A DNA stretch of 64,000 bases from Bacteroidetes bacterium GWF2_38_335 (GTDB lineage Bacteria > Bacteroidota > Bacteroidia > Bacteroidales > GWF2-38-335), in assembly GCA_001769535.1 (NCBI GenBank), contig MEOH01000027.1:158553-222552 (forward strand). The letters run 5' to 3'. A program made the translations under genes and the position numbers. The notes under the pieces were generated by a model. The model worked only from the letters and a program-made list of their open reading frames with translations, was not told the DNA's origin and made no database searches. Of this stretch, positions 16,138-25,112 are shown piece by piece; position 1 is the stretch's first letter; each line of letters opens with the position of its first letter.

Positions 16138-17378
16138 TATTTCAGATTACTAAGTAAGTCAAAAAAAAGTAAATAATTCTTTTCTCCGTTATATTTTTCT
16201 TTCCATGAATCATAAGCATTTTTTCTGTATTCACCTTGCACCGAAACATCAAAATTTATATACATTTCTATAATCTCTGAAACCTTTTCTGAATTTATCT
16301 CTCTGTCCACAACAAAACCATTCTTATTATCTACTGCCTCTGATGTGCCGCCAACGTTGGTAGCAATGATGGGTATACCTGCCGATAATGCCTCCATAAT
16401 ACTCACGGGAATCCCCTCTGATTCGCTCAGGTTAATGAAAAGGTCAACAAAGTGGTTACGGTAAAATTCCATTATTTCCTCATTACTTACGATGCCTTTG
16501 AACTCAAGCTGAATGTTTTTCAATTTCTCCCCAGCGAGCATTTCTGTTTGCTTTCGCAGATTACCATCCCCAAAATGTATCCAGGTAACATTTCTGCTTT
16601 TTATCTTACTCAGGGATTCAATAATCAAAGGGATTCTTTTTACAGGTATTATATTTGAGCAGCTGCAAATAAGAAAACTATTATCAGGTTTTTCAAACCG
16701 GGGCTCGAATGAATTTATTTTTCCAAGTCTTGAAACAAGTATTTTTTTGTCATTTTCAGGAGACAACTTTAGAAGTTCCTCTTTTGCATCATTTGAAACA
16801 GGAATAGTAATGTCCAGATTTTCAATAATGAATCTCTTGAAAGGAAGAAAAGGGAATTTATTGACATCAAAATACACATCCCATCTGTGAGCTCTTGCAA
16901 CGGCATGCCTGATTACTTTTTCTTTATGAAGTGATGCCAAAGCCAGTGCCTTATAATCATGCCAATAGGAATAAAATATGGTATTATCTGCTTTTAAACT
17001 GTTTTCCTTTATCAGGCTTCTGAGTTTTTTCTTCACTTCATTTGCCCTAACCATGTCCATGAATACTACTTTTAAAAGAATCCAGCTCAGTTTGGCTTTT
17101 TTTGTTTTCACAGCCCATCTGATTTCATTCAGAAAAAATCCTGTAAAAACAAAGGGAAGGGCATTTAATTTTTCAAAAAAACCCGTACCTGCATTGAATG
17201 ATTCAGTTTTCAAGTTGTCGGGGACAAACCTGTTCAATCCTGTCTCCTTTTCTGAACCTGTAAGCACAATGATTTTGTCGAATTTACTATTAATGATTCT
17301 GAGTTCATCATCAATAAAGAATTCTCCCGCCGAATTCGGGTAATTATCACATAATATTACCAGATTTTCCGAACGCAT
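16137..17378 (-). CDS. GT4 family glycosyltransferase
   Basis: A 413-residue GT-B enzyme. The C-terminal half has CSNIIPVKRIPLIIESL and the EX7E motif ESEGIPVSIMEALSAGIP, ending NVGGTSEAVDNKNGF, the standard GT4 retaining-transferase signature for a nucleotide-diphosphate sugar donor. The N-terminal half contains a short acceptor domain with YSYWHDYKAL, seen in some GT4 enzymes of exopolysaccharide loci. It shares stop/start bases with the double-domain transferase and directly abuts the gene upstream, so it is one operon with them. Donor and acceptor unknown. Confidence 0.88.
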   Translation of the reverse strand: MRSENLVILCDNYPNSAGEFFIDDELRIINSKFDKIIVLTGSEKETGLNRFVPDNLKTESFNAGTGFFEKLNALPFVFTGFFLNEIRWAVKTKKAKLSWILLKVVFMDMVRANEVKKKLRSLIKENSLKADNTIFYSYWHDYKALALASLHKEKVIRHAVARAHRWDVYFDVNKFPFLPFKRFIIENLDITIPVSNDAKEELLKLSPENDKKILVSRLGKINSFEPRFEKPDNSFLICSCSNIIPVKRIPLIIESLSKIKSRNVTWIHFGDGNLRKQTEMLAGEKLKNIQLEFKGIVSNEEIMEFYRNHFVDLFINLSESEGIPVSIMEALSAGIPIIATNVGGTSEAVDNKNGFVVDREINSEKVSEIIEMYINFDVSVQGEYRKNAYDSWKEKYNGEKNYLLFFDLLSNLK

Positions 17379-18503
17379 TTAATTGTGCTTTTTGTACAAA
17401 TTTATAAGTCTTTCAGTGTATATTTTTATATCATACTGTTCGGCAAATCTAATTGCATTTTTTGAAACGGCACAATATTTTTCAAGGTCCATCCATAATT
17501 CCTGGATTTTATCGGCAAACAACTCAGGCAAAGGCATGTCAATCAAATAACCATTTTCGCCATTGATAATGATATCGCGATTTCCTTTTCCATCCAGGGT
17601 AATCACCGGCACTCCTGCTGCCATTGCCTCAAGTAAAACAAGGCCCAGTGGTTCATAGGTTGCAGTGTGCACATATAAAACTGTTTCCCAAAGGTACTTC
17701 TCAATATGGGATAAATTTCCCCTGAAAAAAATGTTTTTTTCCAATCCAGCTTCAATTACTCTTTCTTCCAGTGCTTTTTTTGTTTCTCCTTCACCAAATA
17801 AATTAATCTCAAAATCGATTTTTCTTTCCTGTAATATCAACCCAATATCTATCAGCAAACCCTGATTTTTCTTTTTTACAAACGATCCAATATTTGCAAT
17901 TGTTAATTTGTTTCCCCTGTTTTTTTCTTTAAGGTTAGCATTAAATCTGCTGAAATTGATGGCATTTGTCAGCTTATCAACAGGATAATAATGAAAATGA
18001 TCCATGAGAAAATTCGCTGTATCATCTGAGATGGCAATGTAATGGGTTCCTCCGTTTTTTCTGTAACTTTTTAAGAGATAATTTTTTTCAAAATAATTAG
18101 TCAGACTTCTTTTATTAAAGAGCATTTTCCCTGACATTTTTTTCAATTGGATCATATTGTCATGACAGTGAGAAAACCATTTAGCATTGGGGTATATGCA
18201 TGACCTGCTTACTATTTCGGCTTCAAATAAGTGAGTATGAATAATGTCTGGTGAAAAATCTTCAATTGCTTTCTGAAGTTTAATTATATTGTATTCATTC
18301 TTTCTGAAAACTGACAAATTTATTCGGGACGGTATTACTTCAATTTCAATGTTTCCTGATAATTCAGGGTATTCGTTTTGTTCACGGAAAGTAATAATTT
18401 TAACCTTAAAACCACCCATATCTGAAAGGCAATTACAAATGTCAAGAACCAATCTTTCGGCTCCTCCTTTTTTCAATGATGGTATAATGTGAAGGATGTT
18501 CAT
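17379..18503 (-). CDS. GT4 family glycosyltransferase
   Basis: 374 residues: N-terminal MNILHIIPSLKKGGAERLV is the classic GT4 opening (KGGAER loop), HTHLFEAEI follows near residue 92, and the C-terminal donor domain carries EPLGLVLLEAMAAGVP (EX7E) and LDGKGNRDII. It transfers a sugar to a lipid-linked glycan on the cytoplasmic face of the inner membrane. ATGA overlap of 4 bp with the upstream methyltransferase gene indicates coupling. Specificity cannot be predicted. Confidence 0.9.
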   Translation of the reverse strand: MNILHIIPSLKKGGAERLVLDICNCLSDMGGFKVKIITFREQNEYPELSGNIEIEVIPSRINLSVFRKNEYNIIKLQKAIEDFSPDIIHTHLFEAEIVSRSCIYPNAKWFSHCHDNMIQLKKMSGKMLFNKRSLTNYFEKNYLLKSYRKNGGTHYIAISDDTANFLMDHFHYYPVDKLTNAINFSRFNANLKEKNRGNKLTIANIGSFVKKKNQGLLIDIGLILQERKIDFEINLFGEGETKKALEERVIEAGLEKNIFFRGNLSHIEKYLWETVLYVHTATYEPLGLVLLEAMAAGVPVITLDGKGNRDIIINGENGYLIDMPLPELFADKIQELWMDLEKYCAVSKNAIRFAEQYDIKIYTERLINLYKKHN

Positions 18504-19279
18504 TTATTTTTGGTCTTTTTTTTGCACACAAAAAAAACACTGCTGCTAAAATCCCTGCACTTTCTCATTTTAAAAACCTGGAGCATTGAAGGATTTGGAT
18601 AAAGAAGAGGTAGTATTTTTTCGGTAACCTCAAATTCGGTACTGACAATTTTTTTCCAGTTTTTTGACTGATAATGTTCTAAATCATAGAGTATTGTTTT
18701 TTCAGAAAAACTATGGGAAGGCGGGAAAAAAATATGGATAAACCTTCCATATCCTGTATTGATAAATGGTTTCATAAAGAAATTTACAATCCTCATATGA
18801 GTTGTTAAAAGTAATTGACTGACAAAATTAATCCAGACCATTGTTGAGGTTGGCATTCCTATAATCAGCAGTCCGTCATCTTTCATAACACGGCTCATTT
18901 CGCGAAGACTTTCAATTTCGCTTTCAACATGTTCAAGTACATGTGAGCAAAAAACCACATCAAACGATTTGTTTTCAAATGGAAGTTTTTCAGCCTGAGC
19001 TTTTATCACTTCATAAAATAATTCATCGGATTTTCTTCCCACACCGTGAGCACCTGGATCTGGGTCAACTCCCTTTGCCTTACAACCAAATTCATTAACA
19101 GCTTTAGTAATATTGTATCCGGCACCACATCCCACATCAAGAAAACTGCAGCCGGGACGAATATACTTTTTCACACTGTCCCATTCTGTGTCCCTGATTG
19201 TTTTTTGAAGTTGGTTTTCTCTTTCCTTTGAAAGAAAGGGAAAATAATATATGTCAAGCAATTTCTTTTTAACATTCAT
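18500..19279 (-). CDS. SAM-dependent methyltransferase (class I)
   Basis: The glycine-rich motif I FLDVGCGAGYN and VDPDPGAHG follow a leader rich in basic residues; DVVFCSHVLEHVE and LREMSRVMKDDGLLIIGMP are motifs II and III of the Methyltransf_11 group. Start taken as the ATG at 19279 (259 residues); reading from the TTG at 19306 would cross a -7 box. The C-terminal half is hydrophobic (WINFVSQLLLTTHMRIVNFF) and may touch the membrane. Probably methylates a sugar or lipid-linked glycan of this locus. Heads the operon 19279-10898. Confidence 0.85.
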   Translation of the reverse strand: MNVKKKLLDIYYFPFLSKERENQLQKTIRDTEWDSVKKYIRPGCSFLDVGCGAGYNITKAVNEFGCKAKGVDPDPGAHGVGRKSDELFYEVIKAQAEKLPFENKSFDVVFCSHVLEHVESEIESLREMSRVMKDDGLLIIGMPTSTMVWINFVSQLLLTTHMRIVNFFMKPFINTGYGRFIHIFFPPSHSFSEKTILYDLEHYQSKNWKKIVSTEFEVTEKILPLLYPNPSMLQVFKMRKCRDFSSSVFFVCKKKTKNK

Positions 19280-19285
19280 AGGAAT

Positions 19286-19293
19286 CAAAGATA
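19286..19293 (-). promoter_or_regulatory. Candidate -7 box only 6 nt before the start codon
   Basis: Minus strand TATCTTTG (TAnnTTTG), followed by ATTCCT and the ATG at 19279. This implies a leaderless or nearly leaderless transcript for the operon running to 10898. Confidence 0.4.
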
Positions 19294-19346
19294 AAATATA
19301 TTGCAAAAAAAAGTGTTATTTTGCAGTAATAAAAAATGGAATTCAA

Positions 19347-20192
19347 ATGAAATACAGCTTAGAAAATCCATGGAATTTGTCAGATGAGGAGCTTAGAGAG
19401 ATTTTCGATCTGGAAGTCAGTCTTTCAAATGAAATTAGAAATTCAACCCGAGAAGAAAGAAAAAAACTTTATGTTGATTGTTACGACCGGTATTTCAAAA
19501 GGCTTCCTTTTCATCCGCAGTTGTTAGTGAAAAATAACCCTGATGCCATTAAGCGTAAAATTGATTTTCAAATGAAAATCATAAACAGGTTTATTACATC
19601 AAATACAGTTTTTCTTGAAATAGGGGCCGGTGACTGTTCTCTTAGCAGGGAAGTTTCGAATGTTGTATCAAAAGTATTTGCACTGGATGCTTCTGAACAA
19701 ATATCAAAAGGGCTAATTTCTCAGGATAACATTGAATTGGTGGTTACAGACTGTACAGAATTACCTTTTAAAGAAAATTCCATTGATCTTGCTTACAGTA
19801 ATCAACTTGCCGAGCATCTTCACCCCGAAGATTTTATTACTCATTTAAAAAGTGTAAGAAGGGTATTAAAGGAAGGCGGAAAATATATTTGTATTACTCC
19901 AAACAGACTTAGCGGGCCTCATGATATTTCAAGGTTTTTCACTAATAAAAATATAGGGTTTCATTTAATGGAATATACCAATACAGAATTAGCCAAAGTA
20001 TTAGTTAAATCCGGGTTTAAACAAATTAAATTCTACTTTTTTTTTAAAGGAAAATGGAAAAGAATACCATATAATTTATTGATTTTTATAGAGTCCATTT
20101 TGAAATTATTTAACCCCGGACTAAGAAAAAAGATTTTAAAACTTAAACCAATAAAAATACTGTTAGAAATCAACACTGTAGCTATCAGGTAA
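19347..20192 (+). CDS. SAM-dependent methyltransferase (class I)
   Basis: 281 residues from the ATG at 19347 (an upstream in-frame start at 19251 would overlap the divergent gene). Motif I is FLEIGAGDCSLS, acidic FALDAS follows, then DLAYSNQLAEHLHPED and LKSVRRVLKEGGKYICITP. It belongs to the Methyltransf_11 group. The C-terminal 60 residues are basic and hydrophobic, and may bind membrane or a partner. It is the only plus-strand gene inside the minus-strand polysaccharide locus, and its last 30 bp overlap the convergent GT2 gene. Substrate unknown; a glycan is likely from context. Confidence 0.85.
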   Translation: MKYSLENPWNLSDEELREIFDLEVSLSNEIRNSTREERKKLYVDCYDRYFKRLPFHPQLLVKNNPDAIKRKIDFQMKIINRFITSNTVFLEIGAGDCSLSREVSNVVSKVFALDASEQISKGLISQDNIELVVTDCTELPFKENSIDLAYSNQLAEHLHPEDFITHLKSVRRVLKEGGKYICITPNRLSGPHDISRFFTNKNIGFHLMEYTNTELAKVLVKSGFKQIKFYFFFKGKWKRIPYNLLIFIESILKLFNPGLRKKILKLKPIKILLEINTVAIR

Positions 20193-21071
20193 TTTTGTTT
20201 TAAAATCAAAAACTTTATACACTAAAAAAAGCTTGCGCTTAAAATTAACGTCGGGATATAATATTAAGCTTTTAAGGATAATCCAGAACATCATCCACCT
20301 GTTATTCCGGTAATGGTAATGTTTATACATACCTAAATAGCAATTGCTGTATGATTCCCTGAGGATTATTGACGGCACTTTATTTTTTATCGCCCTATTT
20401 TTTAAAAAAAGTCTTAATCCAGCCAACCTCTTTTTAAAAACGTTATATTTGATATTTACCGAGTTTTCAGGGTGTAATAAATAAACCACCGTATATTCAT
20501 TTATTTGATATACAGGGTATTCATTTGCGATTTCCATCCATAAAACAGAATCCTCAACAATTAAAACATCATCGCGAAATTTATATTTTTGCAGTGCTTC
20601 ATGGTGAACACATACCCTTGAAGGAATAATTGATAAAAGTAAAAAAAAAGAAATGGGGTTTTCGCTCAAAACCGGCATTTCTTCCTTAAAAATTTTATCG
20701 TCTGTAGAAGTGAGGGTGCTAGTAAAAAACAAAGCTTTTTGTTCTTTTTTATTCAGGATTTCGTTATAAAGAACTTCAAGGTGGTTGTTCAGGAAGTAAT
20801 CATCACTATCAAGAAAGCAAATATATTTACCTTTGGAATTAATTATTCCTGTATTTCTTGAAGCACATCTCTCCAGATTTTTCTCATGTTGAAAAAGTAT
20901 GATTCTGGGGTCTGAAAAAGACCTGATCTTTTCCACGGTTTTATCCACTGAAGCATTATCAACAATAATTAATTCAAAGTCTGAAAAAGTCTGATTTAAA
21001 ACACTTTCAATGGCTACAGAGATCAAATCCTCTCTATTGTAGGCTGGGATTATAACAGTGAAGAACGGCAT
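20163..21071 (-). CDS. GT2 family glycosyltransferase
   Basis: 302 residues with the GT-A opening FFTVIIPAYNREDLISVAIESVLNQ split over residues 3-27, NASVDKT, and the metal-binding CFLDSDDYFL (DXD-type) near residue 90. Classic inverting GT2 transferase of O-antigen clusters, cytoplasmic or membrane-associated. One base separates it from the rfbG gene upstream. The 3' end overlaps the convergent methyltransferase gene by 30 bp in coding sequence. Confidence 0.9.
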   Translation of the reverse strand: MPFFTVIIPAYNREDLISVAIESVLNQTFSDFELIIVDNASVDKTVEKIRSFSDPRIILFQHEKNLERCASRNTGIINSKGKYICFLDSDDYFLNNHLEVLYNEILNKKEQKALFFTSTLTSTDDKIFKEEMPVLSENPISFFLLLSIIPSRVCVHHEALQKYKFRDDVLIVEDSVLWMEIANEYPVYQINEYTVVYLLHPENSVNIKYNVFKKRLAGLRLFLKNRAIKNKVPSIILRESYSNCYLGMYKHYHYRNNRWMMFWIILKSLILYPDVNFKRKLFLVYKVFDFKTKLPDSYSVDF

Positions 21072-21072
21072 T

Positions 21073-22155
21073 TTATTTCCTTTTTGTTTTTTTTGTAAAA
21101 GCAGTTATTTGTTCAGATGTAAAATCAACAATACCATCCTTTTGTTCGTAAAATTTCTTATACCAATCTGCAGTCATTCTTATAGCATCATCAGTATTTA
21201 AAACCGGTTCCCATTTAAGCATGCTAACTGCTTTGCTAATATCTAATTTAAGAGAGGAGGCTTCATGATAAACCTTCATATCTATCACTTTATATTCTCC
21301 TTTTCCAAAAGACAGGATTATTTTATTTACCATCTCTTCAACAGTGTGAATACTCTGTGTTGACGGACCAAAATTCCATGCTTCAGAAAATTTCACACCA
21401 TCCTTCAAAAGTGCTGACGCCAGTGTTAAATACCCATAAAGTGCATCTAATACATGTTGCCATGGTCTTGTAGCATATGGATTTCTAAGCGAAATCATTT
21501 CATTTTCATTTATAGCTTTAATGCAATCAGGAATCAACCTTTCGTTTGCCCAGTCTCCACCACCAATTACATTTCCCGCTCGTGCTGAGGCAATTGCAAC
21601 CTTATGTGTTAAGCCATAGTTTATGGGATTAAAAAAAGAATTTCTGTAAGAAGCAACCACTAACTCAACACATCCTTTGCTTGCACTATATGGATCATAA
21701 CCACCCATAGCATCAGTTTCCCTATAACCATATGGCCAGTTATTATTTTGGTAGCATTTATCACTACTAACAACGATTACTGCCTTGACAGTTGTTGCGG
21801 TTCTAATGGATTCCAGAACATTTACGGTTCCCATTACATTTGTCTGGAATGTAGAAACAGGTTCTTCATAAGATATTGACACTATTGGCTGAGCTGCCAG
21901 GTGAAATACAATTTCAGGATTCGCTTTTGCCAATTCATATTTAAGGGTTTTTAAATCATTGATGTCACCATAAATCTGGTTTATTTTTTTTTCAAGCCCT
22001 AAGGATTCAAATAATGAGGGTGTCGTATCAGGCTTTAAAGAAAATCCTGTAACATTTGCTCCGAGGTCATATAGCCATTGGCTTAACCAGGAACCCTTAA
22101 ATCCTGTGCTGCCTGTAATAAAAATATTTTTTCCCTTAAAACTTTGTTCCATCAT
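21073..22155 (-). CDS. rfbG: CDP-glucose 4,6-dehydratase
   Basis: An extended short-chain dehydrogenase (360 residues): TGSTGFKGSWL at the NAD site (residues 15-25), HLAAQPIVSISYEEP, SSDKCYQN, and the catalytic YDPYSASKG with Tyr and Lys in YxxxK. The FKGSWL variant and the DKCYxN segment are diagnostic for RfbG as opposed to RmlB. Converts CDP-D-glucose to CDP-4-keto-6-deoxy-D-glucose. The start overlaps the end of the next upstream gene by 20 bp, and rfbF lies one gene further upstream, so the two pathway steps are encoded together. Confidence 0.94.
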   Translation of the reverse strand: MMEQSFKGKNIFITGSTGFKGSWLSQWLYDLGANVTGFSLKPDTTPSLFESLGLEKKINQIYGDINDLKTLKYELAKANPEIVFHLAAQPIVSISYEEPVSTFQTNVMGTVNVLESIRTATTVKAVIVVSSDKCYQNNNWPYGYRETDAMGGYDPYSASKGCVELVVASYRNSFFNPINYGLTHKVAIASARAGNVIGGGDWANERLIPDCIKAINENEMISLRNPYATRPWQHVLDALYGYLTLASALLKDGVKFSEAWNFGPSTQSIHTVEEMVNKIILSFGKGEYKVIDMKVYHEASSLKLDISKAVSMLKWEPVLNTDDAIRMTADWYKKFYEQKDGIVDFTSEQITAFTKKTKRK

Positions 22156-23044
22156 TTTGGATCTTTATTAATTGTTTTTCAATACCCTGTTCCAATTGTA
22201 CTTTTGGCATCCAGCCGAATGCCTTGTAAAGTTTACTAATATCAACTCTTGTTTCCATTTTTTCCTTTTTTCGATATTCTCTTCCTCCCCAGTTAATTTT
22301 AGTGGTTTTTCCTGATACTTTCTCGACTACAGCAGCAATTTCTCTTAGGTTTTTTGATACTCCCGACCCAACATGATACTCATGAAAACCATTTTCTATT
22401 TTATTTGTGTTTTTCAAAATTAATTCGAATAAATATACTATATCATCAATGTGAATTAAGTCCAATTTCTGCAAACCATAGGTCATTGAAATATATTCAT
22501 TTGAACTTATTGATTCGAAAATATAATCCAGTGCCTTTTTATTTTTTGTTTTTTCGCCATAAACAGTGTAAAAAATAAGATTTAATGTTTTAAACCCAAT
22601 AATATCAGAATAATAGTTAAGTATTGGCAAAAATGCTGTTTTAGTGGATGCATATAAATTTGAACTTTCTCTGGAATTTGAATTAATAAAAAATTCCAGG
22701 CCGGAGCCAATATTTATAAAATATTCAGTTTTTGTTTTACTAAGTGCGTGTAATAGTTTAGTTCCAAAAAGTATATTTGAATTAATCAGCTCTATTAGTG
22801 AATTTTCATTCTCAACAGATAAAGATGAAGAAGCCAAATGGATAACCATTTGAGGGCAAAAATTCTCTACAACCTTCACGAAATCAGCATCCTCTGTGTT
22901 AAGAATGGAAATATTCTTAAATGAATTAAACTGTATTTGGGCATTTTCTGTATTCCTTACTATCAATAGTAATTTATTGCTATTTAAAGAAGGAATAAGA
23001 TGAGTACCCACAAATCCGGTGGCACCGGTTAAGATAATATTCAT
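22136..23044 (-). CDS. NAD(P)-dependent sugar reductase/epimerase of the CDP-deoxyhexose branch (SDR)
   Basis: 302-residue extended SDR with TGATGFVGTHL at the cofactor site, IHLASSS, and an active-site NLYASTKTA (YxxxK). Lying between rfbF and rfbG, it most resembles the RfbJ-type (CDP-abequose synthase) reductases that act at C4 of a CDP-4-keto sugar. No RfbH-type 3-dehydrase was found in the window, so the true product may be a 6-deoxyhexose and not a 3,6-dideoxyhexose. An epimerase role cannot be excluded. Confidence 0.75.
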   Translation of the reverse strand: MNIILTGATGFVGTHLIPSLNSNKLLLIVRNTENAQIQFNSFKNISILNTEDADFVKVVENFCPQMVIHLASSSLSVENENSLIELINSNILFGTKLLHALSKTKTEYFINIGSGLEFFINSNSRESSNLYASTKTAFLPILNYYSDIIGFKTLNLIFYTVYGEKTKNKKALDYIFESISSNEYISMTYGLQKLDLIHIDDIVYLFELILKNTNKIENGFHEYHVGSGVSKNLREIAAVVEKVSGKTTKINWGGREYRKKEKMETRVDISKLYKAFGWMPKVQLEQGIEKQLIKIQNDGTKF

Positions 23045-23059
23045 TTTTTACAATTTTCA

Positions 23060-23830
23060 TTACCAAATTTTCCAGGGAGCATTTCCAGTTTCCCAATAAT
23101 CTTCAAGTGTTTTTTTATCTCTTAGGGAATCCATAGCCCGCCAAAAACCATTATGCTTATATGCAGCTAATTGTCCCTTTCCGGAAAGCATTTCCAATGG
23201 CTCCCTTTCAAGTATTGTATTGTCATTTTCAATGAAATCAAATATTTCCGGTTCAAAAACAAAAAAACCACCGTTAATCCATGAACCTTCGTCTTCAGGT
23301 TTTTCCTGAAAAGAAGTTACAACATCTGTATCATCAAGTTGAATGGTACCGAATCTTCCAAAAGGTTTGGTTGCAGTTAATGTTGCAATAACCTTACTCT
23401 TTTTGTGAAATTCAAGTAAGGAGTTTATATTTATGTTTCCTACACCATCTCCATATGTGAGCATAAACCTTTCTTTGCCAATAATATTCTTAATACGCTT
23501 AATGCGCCCGCCAGTCATTGTATTTAATCCTGTATCAATCAATGAAATTTTCCACTTTTCAGTTTTGTTATTTAAATATGTAACAGAATTATCCTGCATA
23601 TCAAATACAATGTCCGACTGGTGCAACATATAATTGGCAAAATATTCCTTAATAACATAACCTTTATAGCCCAAACAAATTACAAATTCATTAAAGCCAT
23701 AATTTGAGTATATTTTCATAATATGCCAAATAATTGGATGGTCCCCAATATTTATCATTGGTTTGGGTTTTAATATGGTCTCTTCACTTAATCTTGTTCC
23801 AAAACCCCCGGCAAGTATCACAATTTTCAT
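23060..23830 (-). CDS. rfbF: Glucose-1-phosphate cytidylyltransferase
   Basis: 256 residues. The N-terminal LAGGFGTRLSEET is the nucleotidyltransferase signature, followed by KPKPMINIGDHPIIWH, LTYGDGVGN (metal-binding Asp), FQEKPEDEGSWINGGFF and the diagnostic C-terminus GNAPWKIW. Makes CDP-glucose from CTP and glucose-1-phosphate, the entry to the CDP-deoxyhexose branch encoded just downstream. A TACTTTTG box 25 bp upstream could start a sub-operon for this branch. Confidence 0.95.
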   Translation of the reverse strand: MKIVILAGGFGTRLSEETILKPKPMINIGDHPIIWHIMKIYSNYGFNEFVICLGYKGYVIKEYFANYMLHQSDIVFDMQDNSVTYLNNKTEKWKISLIDTGLNTMTGGRIKRIKNIIGKERFMLTYGDGVGNININSLLEFHKKSKVIATLTATKPFGRFGTIQLDDTDVVTSFQEKPEDEGSWINGGFFVFEPEIFDFIENDNTILEREPLEMLSGKGQLAAYKHNGFWRAMDSLRDKKTLEDYWETGNAPWKIW

Positions 23831-23855
23831 AAAACAGATATTAGCATTCCTTATA

Positions 23856-23863
23856 CAAAAGTA
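23856..23863 (-). promoter_or_regulatory. Candidate -7 box for the rfbF branch
   Basis: Minus strand TACTTTTG in the 106-bp gap between colD and rfbF, 25 nt before the rfbF start. Matches TAnnTTTG; -33 box not clear. Confidence 0.35.
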
Positions 23864-23936
23864 GCGATTACAAATTAATTACAGGTTAAAGATAATCAAA
23901 AATGGCAGGCAAAACCACTTTTATACAAGCACATGA

Positions 23937-25106
23937 TTAATAAAGCTTTGCTATTATTTTATATAAATAATCTATTTCTTTACTCAAGTCATAATGATGA
24001 TTACCAACAAATAAGCCATTGTCTTCAACTATTTCTGCATTAACAATTTTTCCATACACAGTATAGTCAAAGTATTTAAGGACAGGATTTTTCAGGAAAT
24101 TTCCGGAAACTACAGGTCTGGTTTCAATATTGTTTTCAGTTAACAAATTAAGAAGTTCTTCCCGTGAAAATGGAGAATCTGGTTTGACAATTAAAGAGAA
24201 TCCAAACCATGAACTTTTCCCTGTTTCTTCCTGTATTTGAATATAAGGATGATTTTTAAATGATTTTACAAATATTTCAGCATTTTTCCTTCTGACTTTT
24301 AGTAATTCGGGCAACTTTTTCAATTGCTGTATTCCAATAGCTCCATTCAATTCGCCCGGACGAAGATTATAACCGGGTAAAACAAATTTGAATGATTCTT
24401 CAAATGGGTTGTCCGATTTAATTCCGGTAACAAGATTTTTTTCAGGCAAATGTCTTGTCCATCCGTGTGATCTGAGTGATAAAAGTATATGATAAATTTC
24501 TTCAGAATCGGTAATTACAACACCGCCTTCCATAGTTGAAATGTGGTGACTGAAAAAAGTACTGAATGTTCCTACTAATCCGAAAGTTCCAGCCATTTTG
24601 CCTTTGAACTCTGCCCCCATTGACTCGCAATTATCTTCAATAATTATAATATTTCTGTTGTCAATAATTTTTTCAATTGTTGAAAAATCATTAGGATTAC
24701 CCAAAAGATTAACCACTAATATTACCCGTGTTTTGTCAGTAATGGCTTCTTGTAATGATTCCAGATTGTAGTTGAGTGTTTTTGCATCAATATCTACAAA
24801 TTTACACTTTAATCCATATTGTTGCAGAGGGAAATAGCTGGTAGACCATGAAACAGCAGGTACAATAACCTCATCACCCCTTTTCAGAGCATTATTTTGT
24901 GTAAAGAAAAGTGCAGCTGTAGCAAGTAGGTTTGCCGAAGACCCTGAGTTAACCATCACAGCATATTTATTACCGAAAAAAGATGCAAATTCTTTTTCAA
25001 ATATTTTAACATTTTTGCCCATAGTAAACTGTCCGCTATCAACAACCTCCTTAATTGCATTCAGTTCTTTATTGTCCCAGGTAGTGCTTGCTAATGGATA
25101 ATTCAT
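23937..25106 (-). CDS. colD: GDP-4-keto-6-deoxy-D-mannose 3-dehydratase (PLP-dependent, ColD)
   Basis: 389-residue member of the DegT/DnrJ/EryC1 fold. Where aminotransferases carry the PLP-binding lysine, this protein has SHHISTMEGG (His187-His188), the hallmark of 3-dehydratases, in which His replaces Lys. The N-terminus NYPLASTTWDN and segments GDEVIVPAVSWSTSYFPLQ, VNLLGNPNDF and SHGWTRHLPEKN agree closely with my memory of E. coli ColD. The iron-sulfur cysteines and extra length of RfbH are absent. With gmd and colC next to it, it removes the C3 hydroxyl in GDP-L-colitose synthesis. Confidence 0.92.
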   Translation of the reverse strand: MNYPLASTTWDNKELNAIKEVVDSGQFTMGKNVKIFEKEFASFFGNKYAVMVNSGSSANLLATAALFFTQNNALKRGDEVIVPAVSWSTSYFPLQQYGLKCKFVDIDAKTLNYNLESLQEAITDKTRVILVVNLLGNPNDFSTIEKIIDNRNIIIIEDNCESMGAEFKGKMAGTFGLVGTFSTFFSHHISTMEGGVVITDSEEIYHILLSLRSHGWTRHLPEKNLVTGIKSDNPFEESFKFVLPGYNLRPGELNGAIGIQQLKKLPELLKVRRKNAEIFVKSFKNHPYIQIQEETGKSSWFGFSLIVKPDSPFSREELLNLLTENNIETRPVVSGNFLKNPVLKYFDYTVYGKIVNAEIVEDNGLFVGNHHYDLSKEIDYLYKIIAKLY

Positions 25107-25112
25107 GTTTTT

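Noticed and set aside
23937-25106. RfbH-type CDP-sugar 3-dehydrase or an ordinary aminotransferase
   Set aside because: Too short for RfbH and lacks its cysteine cluster; the PLP lysine is replaced by His; segments fit ColD.
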